NCBI GenBank assembly: GCA_003476475.1
Contig: DMUD01000140.1
Location: 1-5,496, forward strand
Direction of reading: 5' to 3'
DNA length: 5,496 nt
Source: Cytophagales bacterium
Lineage (GTDB): Bacteria; Bacteroidota; Bacteroidia; Cytophagales; UBA9547
A program made the position numbers and the translations under genes. Positions 1 through 5,496 of this stretch are shown here, piece by piece. The notes beneath the pieces are model-generated. The model ran no database searches. It was not told the origin of the DNA and was given only the letters and a program-made list of their open reading frames with translations. Numbering within the stretch: position 1 is the stretch's first letter; each line of letters starts with the position of its first letter.

Positions 1-2127
1 AACTTTTGGGAAATGGGCGATACAGGCCCTTGCGGCCCCTGTTCAGAAATACATTACGACATGCGCCCCGAAGCAGAAGTAAAAGCCACAATTGGAAGTG
101 AACTGGTAAACAAAGACCACCCACAAGTCATCGAAATTTGGAACAATGTGTTCATCCAATTCAACCGTAAAACAGACGGTTCATTGGAGGGATTGCCCGC
201 AAAACATGTAGATACCGGTATGGGTTTCGAAAGGCTGGTACGCGCTATTCAAAACAAAACATCAAACTATGATACCGACATTTTCACCCCGCTAATTCAT
301 TTTATCGAAGACCACTCAAACAAAAAATATGGGATAGATGCCAAAACCGATGTAGCGATGCGTGTATTGGCCGACCATGTGCGGGCAGTGGCTTTTGCCA
401 TTGGCGACGGTCAATTGCCTTCCAACAATGGCGCAGGTTATGTCATTCGCCGTATTTTGCGCCGTGCCGTTCGCTATGCCTATACTTTTTTGGACATCAA
501 AGTACCTTTTTTCCACAAATTGGTGCCTGTTCTGGCCGACCAGTTCCAAGGTGTTTTCAATGAGCTTTATCAGCAAAAAGACTTTGTGGCCAGAGTGGTG
601 TTGGAAGAAGAAATCTCATTTTTACGCACCCTCGAAAATGGCTTAAAACGCCTGGATCAAATCATCGAGCTTCAGCAATCCAAGACCATTGAAGGGAAAA
701 TTGTCTTCGAACTTTACGACACTTTTGGTTTTCCAGTTGACCTCACCGCCCTTATAGCACGTGAAAACGGCTTTGAAATAGACGAAAAGGGCTTCGAACA
801 GGAAATGAACATACAGAAAGAGCGTTCGCGAAAAGCAGCCAGCACCGAAACAGGCGATTGGACTGTGATAAACGACGACGAACCTACTTTCTACGGCTAT
901 GACACAGTCGAAACCACTGCCCAAATTATCAAATACCGAAAAGTAAAAGATAGGAACAGAGAGTTTTACCAAATTGTGCTAGACAACACTCCCTTTTATG
1001 CCGAAAGTGGCGGACAGGTGGGCGACAAAGGCTATATAGAAGCCAATGGCAACAAAATAGCGGTGTTGGATTCAAAAAAAGAAAACGACCTTTTGTACAT
1101 TCTTACCGAGAAACTGCCAAATAAACCTGAAATTTTGTTCAACTGTTCGGTAGCTAAAGAAACGCGCCAACTTACGGCCAATAACCATTCGGCCACACAC
1201 CTTTTGCAGGCTGCGCTTCGGCAAGTATTGGGCGACCATGTGCAACAAAAAGGTTCTTTGGTAAATGCCGAACTTCTTCGTTTCGATTTTGCTCATTTTG
1301 CAAAAATGACCGAAGAGGAAATAGTCAAAGTAGAAAACATCGTCAACCAAAAAATACAAGCCCATATACCCAAAGAAGAAGAACGAAATGTGCCCATTGA
1401 CCAAGCTATAAAAAAAGGAGCAACAGCTCTTTTCGGTGAAAAATACGGCGACAATGTTCGGGTCATTTCCTTCGACTCGGTCTTTTCAATTGAATTGTGC
1501 GGAGGTACACACGTGAAAAATACTTCAGAAATTGGTTTGTTCAAAATTATCTCCGAAAGTTCCGTGGCGGCTGGCGTACGACGTATTGAAGCGGTTACCT
1601 CAAGCCGAGCATTGGAATTTCTAAACCAAAAAGCGGAAACCTTAGACAAAGCAAGCGAATTGCTAAAAAGCCCCAAAGACATTCTAAAATCGCTTCAAGA
1701 ACTATTGGAAGAACGCAACATCCTGAGCAAAAAGCTGGAAGTATACCAAAACGAAAGTTTGAGCAAACTTCGTGAAGATTTATTCGACAAGGTACAGGAC
1801 AAAAATGGCTTGCATTTTTTGGCCGAAAGCGTACACGTACCCAGTGTCGATGCCTTGAAAAATTTGGCTTTTCAGTTGCGAAGCAAATATCCCGTCAATC
1901 TGTATTGTGTGTTGGGAACGGTAGTAAACGACAAACCCCAGTTGGCCGTAATCCTTTCTGACAATTTGGTGGCTTCTAAAGGCTTGAACGCTACAGAAAT
2001 AGTTCGAAATCTTGCCAAAGAAATAGAAGGCGGCGGCGGCGGACAACCTTTCTTTGCGACAGCGGGTGGTAAAAAAGCTTCAGGCATCAAAAAAGCATTG
2101 GAATTGGCACAAGAAGCTTTCCAATAG
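1..2127 (+). CDS. alaS: Alanine--tRNA ligase (AlaRS), 5'-truncated by the window edge
   Basis: Charges tRNA-Ala with alanine in the cytoplasm and hydrolyses mischarged Ser- or Gly-tRNA-Ala. The reading frame is open from base 1 (N-F-W-E-M-G-D-T-G-P-C-G-P-C) to the TAG at 2125-2127, giving 708 residues. Family members have about 870-880, so roughly 160-180 N-terminal residues, including class II motif 1, are missing; the ATG at 13 is internal. Numbering from base 1, the class II motif 3 region is DTGMGFER (71-78), and the tRNA-recognition segment contains NNGAGYVIRRILRR (142-155). The editing domain has ESGGQVGDKG (335-344) and the zinc/active-site pairs HSATH (H396, H400) and CGGTH (C500, H504), so editing looks intact. 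A charged, probably coiled-coil stretch follows (about 545-600). The C-Ala domain ends with five glycines (677-681) and QPFFATAGGKKASG. No frameshift is seen. The next gene is convergent, 17 bp away. Identification is secure. Confidence 0.98.
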   Translation, partial: NFWEMGDTGPCGPCSEIHYDMRPEAEVKATIGSELVNKDHPQVIEIWNNVFIQFNRKTDGSLEGLPAKHVDTGMGFERLVRAIQNKTSNYDTDIFTPLIHFIEDHSNKKYGIDAKTDVAMRVLADHVRAVAFAIGDGQLPSNNGAGYVIRRILRRAVRYAYTFLDIKVPFFHKLVPVLADQFQGVFNELYQQKDFVARVVLEEEISFLRTLENGLKRLDQIIELQQSKTIEGKIVFELYDTFGFPVDLTALIARENGFEIDEKGFEQEMNIQKERSRKAASTETGDWTVINDDEPTFYGYDTVETTAQIIKYRKVKDRNREFYQIVLDNTPFYAESGGQVGDKGYIEANGNKIAVLDSKKENDLLYILTEKLPNKPEILFNCSVAKETRQLTANNHSATHLLQAALRQVLGDHVQQKGSLVNAELLRFDFAHFAKMTEEEIVKVENIVNQKIQAHIPKEEERNVPIDQAIKKGATALFGEKYGDNVRVISFDSVFSIELCGGTHVKNTSEIGLFKIISESSVAAGVRRIEAVTSSRALEFLNQKAETLDKASELLKSPKDILKSLQELLEERNILSKKLEVYQNESLSKLREDLFDKVQDKNGLHFLAESVHVPSVDALKNLAFQLRSKYPVNLYCVLGTVVNDKPQLAVILSDNLVASKGLNATEIVRNLAKEIEGGGGGQPFFATAGGKKASGIKKALELAQEAFQ

Positions 2128-2144
2128 CACTTCGTAAAAAAATC

Positions 2145-4055
2145 CTAATTCAAGATCTTAATCTCGATACGCCTGTTACTTTGCCTGCCACTTTCGGTGA
2201 TATTTTCTTCCAATGGCTTTGTTTCGCCATAGCCTTTAAACTGCATCCTTTCCTGTTCAATCCCGCTTTTTAACAAAAAAAGATACACTGCCTCGGCGCG
2301 CTTTTCAGACAAAAGCTTGTTTTCCTGCGTGGCGCCCACATTGTCGGTGTGCCCCGAAATTTCAATTTTCATCTTGTTGTCTTTCATTAGTTTGGCCAAT
2401 TTGCCAAGTTCGGTACGCGAGGTACTATCTAGTGTATAGCGGCCCGTTTCAAAAAACAAGTTTCGAAGTACGGCATTGGCATTGCGCTTTATGGCTTTCA
2501 GTCGAATATCGAAACCTTCTTTGTTAGCATTTGTCTGTTCGGCAGTATCAATATGTAAACTTTGATACATATATCCCAAGGCCGAAACAAAAAGCCCGTA
2601 GTTTTTTCTGCTTGCAACTACCAAAAGATAAGCTCCGTTTGTGCCGTCCGAATACACATGCTGTTCAGCTTTACCCGACTGCAAATTCACCAGCTCTACT
2701 TTGGCTTTCAAGGGGAGTCCTGTGCTATCGTCCACTATTTTTCCCTTCAAATACACACATTTGGTAAAACTTTTCATGTTTTCAGGAACCTGAAAAGCAT
2801 ACAATCTGGACACATATCGGCCTTGATTATCGGCCACATCTTTCGAAAAATACCCTACCGAAAAATCGGTAGCGACAGTAATACCCAACTCGTCGGCATA
2901 GGTATTGAGTGGGTAGCCCAAATTTTGTGCCTCGCTCCACACATCATCCGCCATTTTTTCCGATTTGAACAGGTCGGCGCCTCCCATGCCTGGCCATCCT
3001 CGCGAAGAAAAATACAGCGATGTACTGTTTGGGTGAATGTAAGGCGTGTAATCACTGTCGGCTGTATTAACAGAAGGCCCAAGATTGACAGGTTTGCTCC
3101 AATAGTTGCTGCTGTCCATTTCGGTTTTCCAAATGTCTTCTTTCCCAAATCCGCCCATTCTCTCAGAAGCAAAATACAAGGTACGCCCGTCGGCAGAGAG
3201 AGAGGGATGCGATTCCCACAAATGCGTATTTATTTGACTACCAATACTTTCGGGTTGTGTCCATTCGCGCCCTACTTTTTTGGTGATATACAAATCACAA
3301 CCATTTTTTGGTGTACAATAGGTATAAACCAATGTTTTACCATCTCCTGAAATAGAGGCAGCGCCTTCGTTTTCTTTGGTGTTGATGCGTACTGAAATTT
3401 GCTGCGGTTCGCTCCATTTTTTATTCATTTTTTCAGAAAAAAATAAGTCTTCCTGCTCTTGCATACCTGTAGGATTGCGTACCGTAAAAAGTAAAAACTG
3501 ACCATCAGCGGTAAGGGAAGGGAAATATTGGTTTCTGAAACGATTTAAAGGAGCTGGCAACAATTCGGGCGAAAACTGCCAAGGTTTTTTCAAGGCTTGT
3601 TGGGCAAATTGGCAGTTAGCTTGCATTCGTTTGGCCGATGGAATAATACGCATATCGGCCGGGTTATAGGAAAAAAACTGGTTTAGGTACATGGCGGCAT
3701 TTTTGTAATCGCCTTCCTTCATCAACAAAGAAGCCAAAAAGAAGTATTCATACACATTTTCGGGCATGTTTGGTTTTAAGCTAAAGGCAGTTAAAAGGTA
3801 GATTTTTACCTTGCTATCGTCGCGCACAATGCGGTAACAGCCCGCCAAAGCAATATATGCTTCCACAAAATGTTTATCTTTTTCCGACGCATTTTCAAAG
3901 CAAAATATGGCTTCATTAAATTTTCGGAGCGCAAGAAAACGCTTGCCCAACTCGTATTGGGCTATTGCCTTTTTATTTTTAGAAGAATATGAGGGCGATT
4001 GGGCAAATGCCACCTGAAGGCATACACACATCAAAAAAGGAAAAAGACATTTCAT
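2145..4055 (-). CDS. Secreted OmpA-family protein with TPR, PD40 propeller and CRD domains (PorE-like architecture)
   Basis: Complete 636-residue protein, probably periplasmic or outer-membrane-associated and bound to peptidoglycan. The start at 4055 gives a signal peptide: Lys2, a hydrophobic stretch, and a likely signal peptidase I cut at AFA|QS (18/19). Cys10 and Cys12 lie in the hydrophobic core without a lipobox. Domains in order: TPR-like helices (about 30-135); five PD40/WD40-like propeller blades (about 170-405), with SLTADG (180), SISGDG (234), SLSADG (285) and two degenerate copies at about 340 and 394, spaced 51-55 residues and preceded by recurrent Asn-Thr pairs (225, 276, 330, 384); a CarboxypepD_reg-like beta domain (about 433-505); and an OmpA_C domain (about 530-636). 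The last contains SGHTDNVG and NRRIEI. Asp571 and Arg586, 15 apart, fit the pair that binds diaminopimelate in OmpA. This domain order is that of PorE of the type IX secretion system, but Bacteroidota carry many similar paralogues, so no symbol is given. Confidence 0.93.
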   Translation of the reverse strand: MKCLFPFLMCVCLQVAFAQSPSYSSKNKKAIAQYELGKRFLALRKFNEAIFCFENASEKDKHFVEAYIALAGCYRIVRDDSKVKIYLLTAFSLKPNMPENVYEYFFLASLLMKEGDYKNAAMYLNQFFSYNPADMRIIPSAKRMQANCQFAQQALKKPWQFSPELLPAPLNRFRNQYFPSLTADGQFLLFTVRNPTGMQEQEDLFFSEKMNKKWSEPQQISVRINTKENEGAASISGDGKTLVYTYCTPKNGCDLYITKKVGREWTQPESIGSQINTHLWESHPSLSADGRTLYFASERMGGFGKEDIWKTEMDSSNYWSKPVNLGPSVNTADSDYTPYIHPNSTSLYFSSRGWPGMGGADLFKSEKMADDVWSEAQNLGYPLNTYADELGITVATDFSVGYFSKDVADNQGRYVSRLYAFQVPENMKSFTKCVYLKGKIVDDSTGLPLKAKVELVNLQSGKAEQHVYSDGTNGAYLLVVASRKNYGLFVSALGYMYQSLHIDTAEQTNANKEGFDIRLKAIKRNANAVLRNLFFETGRYTLDSTSRTELGKLAKLMKDNKMKIEISGHTDNVGATQENKLLSEKRAEAVYLFLLKSGIEQERMQFKGYGETKPLEENITESGRQSNRRIEIKILN

Positions 4056-4129
4056 GCCACGTTTTTTGTAAGTCGAAAAGTAAAAATAGCATTTATACCA
4101 AGGAAATGATTGGAAGGTAGTGGATTATA

Positions 4130-4143
4130 ACTCGGAAGCGAGT
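4130..4143. other. Small perfect inverted repeat in the divergent intergenic region
   Basis: ACTCG-GAAG-CGAGT forms a 5-bp stem with a 4-base loop. It lies 75 bp upstream of the OmpA-family start and about 16 bp upstream of the -33 box of the E2 promoter. No T-run follows on either strand, so it is not an intrinsic terminator. It could be part of an operator or chance; the rest of the 4056-4209 intergenic region is AT-rich and holds no gene. Confidence 0.3.
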
Positions 4144-4158
4144 AATTTCGTGTTCCAA

Positions 4159-4189
4159 TTTGAATAAACTAACAATAACTTTATTTTTG
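4159..4189 (+). promoter_or_regulatory. Probable Bacteroidota-type promoter of the E2 gene
   Basis: TTTG at 4159-4162, a 19-bp spacer, then TATTTTTG at 4182-4189. This matches the known Bacteroidota housekeeping consensus (-33 TTTG, -7 TAnnTTTG, about 17-23 bp apart) at every fixed position. Transcription would be expected to begin at about 4194-4196, leaving an A-rich leader of only about 15 nt before the ATG at 4210 and no room for a riboswitch or attenuator downstream. The start of transcription is inferred; the boxes are read directly. Confidence 0.7.
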
Positions 4190-4209
4190 ACTGTTCAAAA
4201 AAAACACAA

Positions 4210-5496
4210 ATGGCTGAAATAATCAAAATGCCCAAGATGAGCGATACCATGACTGAAGGGACTATCGCATCGTGGGTTAAAAAAGTGGGTGACAAAGTAA
4301 AAGCAGGCGATGTATTGGCTGAAGTGGAAACTGACAAAGCCACCATGGAACTTGAATCATACGAAAATGGCACCTTATTATACATTGGAGTAAAAGAAAA
4401 AGCCTCTGTACCTGTTGATGCCATTATTGCCATTATCGGAAAAGAAGGAGAAGACATTAGTACATTGATTGGCGACAATGCAACACTAGAACCAAAAAAA
4501 GAGACTACACCTGTCGATGCGGCACCTTTGTCCGACACATCGGGCATTGAGGCAACCGTAATCAGAATGCCCAAAATGAGCGACACTATGACAGAGGGTG
4601 TCATTGCCGCTTGGGTTAAAAAGGTCGGCGACAAAGTAAAAGCTGGCGATGTTTTAGCTGAAGTAGAAACCGATAAAGCTACTATGGAACTAGAGTCTTA
4701 CGAAGACGGCGTACTGTTGTACATAGGGGTAGAAGCTGGCAAAGCTGTTCCAGTAGATGGCATCATCGCGGTAGTAGGCAAGGAAGGAGCCGATTACACT
4801 CCACTCCTTTCTTCCTCGCCCAAAAAAAATGACCAACCAGCTAAAACCGAAAATAAACAAGCGGAAACTACATTGGCTTCTGCTTCTATTTCCAGTGTCA
4901 CAGTAGCGGCCGGCAGTTCCGACAGCCGCACCAAAATTTCGCCCTTGGCCAAAAAATTGGCACAAGAAAAAGGCATCGACGTGAAAGCCGTTGTAGGTTC
5001 GGGCGAGAATGGCCGTATCGTAAAAAGAGATGTTGAAAGCTTCAGCCCTGCGGCAGTCAAAACAACTGCCAGCAACGCAAGTATTTCTACCACAACAGTT
5101 TCGGGGATAGAAAGCTTCGAAGAAGTATCGGTAAACAACATGCGCAAAACCATTGCCCGACGCTTGTCTGAAAGTTTGTTCACGGCTCCTCATTTCAGTC
5201 TGACCATAGATGTGGACATGGACAAAGCCATAGATGCACGCAAAAGCATGAACGACTATGCTGAAGCAAAAATCTCCTTCAACGATATTGTTATCAAGGC
5301 TGTAGCAATAGCTATACACAAGCACCCGAAAGTGAACGGTCAATGGTTGGGCGACAAAATTCGCTACAATCATCATGTACATATAGGAGTAGCAGTGGCC
5401 GTTGAAGACGGCCTTATAGTACCAGTGGTGCGTTTTGCCGACACACTCTCTCTTACTCAAATATCTACCAGCGTAAAAGAGCTGGGTAGTAAAGCC
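4210..5496 (+). CDS. pdhC: Pyruvate dehydrogenase complex E2, dihydrolipoamide acetyltransferase; 3'-truncated by the window edge
   Basis: E2 core enzyme that moves the acetyl group made by E1 from pyruvate onto CoA via swinging lipoyl arms; cytoplasmic. The frame has 429 codons and no stop before the edge. The ATG at 4210 is the only start after the in-frame TAA at 4165. Domains: lipoyl 1 (about 2-82, lipoyl lysine K43 in ETDKAT), linker, lipoyl 2 (about 114-195, K156 in ETDKAT), an Ala/Ser/Thr/Lys-rich flexible linker (about 196-240), and an E1/E3-binding peripheral-subunit domain (241-277: ISPLAKKLA, then GSGENGRIVKRDV). A further linker leads to the acetyltransferase domain (from about 303: NNMRKTIARRLSES, then HIGVAVAVEDGLIVPVV). 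About 110 C-terminal residues with the HxxxDG active site lie outside. The MPKMSDTMTEG lipoyl start favours pyruvate over 2-oxoglutarate or branched-chain E2, which usually have one lipoyl domain. No Shine-Dalgarno is seen. Confidence 0.95.
   Translation, partial: MAEIIKMPKMSDTMTEGTIASWVKKVGDKVKAGDVLAEVETDKATMELESYENGTLLYIGVKEKASVPVDAIIAIIGKEGEDISTLIGDNATLEPKKETTPVDAAPLSDTSGIEATVIRMPKMSDTMTEGVIAAWVKKVGDKVKAGDVLAEVETDKATMELESYEDGVLLYIGVEAGKAVPVDGIIAVVGKEGADYTPLLSSSPKKNDQPAKTENKQAETTLASASISSVTVAAGSSDSRTKISPLAKKLAQEKGIDVKAVVGSGENGRIVKRDVESFSPAAVKTTASNASISTTTVSGIESFEEVSVNNMRKTIARRLSESLFTAPHFSLTIDVDMDKAIDARKSMNDYAEAKISFNDIVIKAVAIAIHKHPKVNGQWLGDKIRYNHHVHIGVAVAVEDGLIVPVVRFADTLSLTQISTSVKELGSKA
4222..4455 (+). 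repeat. Tandem lipoyl-domain repeat, copy 1 (inside the E2 gene)
   Basis: Codons 5-82 of the E2 gene encode the first lipoyl domain. Aligned without gaps to codons 118-195 (offset 339 bp), 64 of 78 residues are identical. The lipoyl-accepting lysine is K43 (codon 4336-4338). Confidence 0.95.
4561..4794 (+). repeat. Tandem lipoyl-domain repeat, copy 2 (inside the E2 gene)
   Basis: Codons 118-195 encode the second lipoyl domain, with lipoyl lysine K156 (codon 4675-4677). The stretch W131 to E161 is identical in protein to W22 to E52 of copy 1. Copies are joined by a linker of about 35 residues rich in Pro, Asp, Thr and Ala. Confidence 0.95.

Noticed and set aside
13..15. ATG at 13 as the true start of alaS
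   Set aside because: The frame is open to base 1, and the four residues before it (NFWE) are part of the conserved AlaRS motif. The catalytic domain needs the missing upstream part.
2113..2140. GAAG...CTTC around the alaS stop as a terminator hairpin
   Set aside because: The stem is 4-5 bp with a loop of about 11-13 bases, and is followed by an A-run, not a T-run, in the alaS direction. On the other strand the T-run precedes the stem.
2562..3350. A 262-codon open frame on the plus strand
   Set aside because: It lies wholly opposite the propeller-coding part of the OmpA-family gene, which has clear domain motifs. The plus-strand translation shows no recognisable motif.
4075..4088. Possible -7 boxes TATTTTTA and TACTTTTC on the minus strand for the OmpA-family gene
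   Set aside because: Each misses the final G of TAnnTTTG and neither has a TTTG at the proper distance upstream, so I do not call a promoter.
4124..4129. TATAAT on the minus strand upstream of the OmpA-family gene
   Set aside because: It matches the E. coli-type -10 box, which the Bacteroidota housekeeping sigma factor does not use, and the region is AT-rich enough for a chance match. It lies about 69 bp from the start codon.
4222..4794. The direct repeat as a recent duplication or assembly artefact
   Set aside because: The copies differ at many silent sites and at 14 residues, and tandem lipoyl domains are normal in pyruvate dehydrogenase E2.
4690..5460. A 256-codon open frame on the minus strand, and others at 4794-5183 and 4125-4634 on the same strand
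   Set aside because: They are antisense to the E2 gene, whose lipoyl, subunit-binding and catalytic motifs are continuous on the plus strand. Their translations are low in complexity or rich in aromatic residues and Cys and resemble no family.

Overview
The window looks like chromosomal DNA of a member of the Bacteroidota. Four things suggest this. The alanyl-tRNA synthetase has a Bacteroidota-like sequence. An OmpA-family protein combines TPR, beta-propeller and carboxypeptidase-regulatory-like domains, an architecture typical of this phylum. The pyruvate dehydrogenase E2 has two lipoyl domains. A good match to the phylum-specific promoter consensus (TTTG, 19-bp spacer, TAnnTTTG) lies in front of the E2 gene, which has an A-rich leader without a Shine-Dalgarno sequence. 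The lineage below phylum cannot be fixed from this window; an aerobic, pyruvate-oxidising member is more likely than a strict anaerobe. Base composition and codon choice look even throughout, with no mobile element, RNA gene or CRISPR array visible.

Layout. Bases 1-2127 (+) are the 3' four fifths of alaS; the 5' end lies outside the window. A 17-bp gap follows. Then, convergent with alaS, comes a complete 636-residue secreted OmpA-family protein (4055 down to 2145, minus strand). A 154-bp divergent intergenic region (4056-4209) separates it from the last gene, which starts at 4210 (+) and runs off the right edge. That gene is the E2 (dihydrolipoamide acetyltransferase) of the pyruvate dehydrogenase complex, with 429 codons present and no stop. 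It is open to the window end and must not be missed in favour of the long antisense reading frames that lie over it.

The three genes do not form one pathway. alaS serves translation, the E2 serves central carbon metabolism, and the middle gene encodes an envelope protein expected to hold peptidoglycan. The middle gene is the most interesting: its domain order (signal peptide, TPR, five-bladed PD40 propeller, CarboxypepD_reg-like domain, OmpA_C) is that described for PorE, a type IX secretion system component of Porphyromonas gingivalis. Paralogues of this architecture are common in the phylum, so the assignment is open. I see no convincing sign of a new biological system here. The more unusual observations are the nearly identical tandem lipoyl domains in E2 and the neat promoter in front of it.
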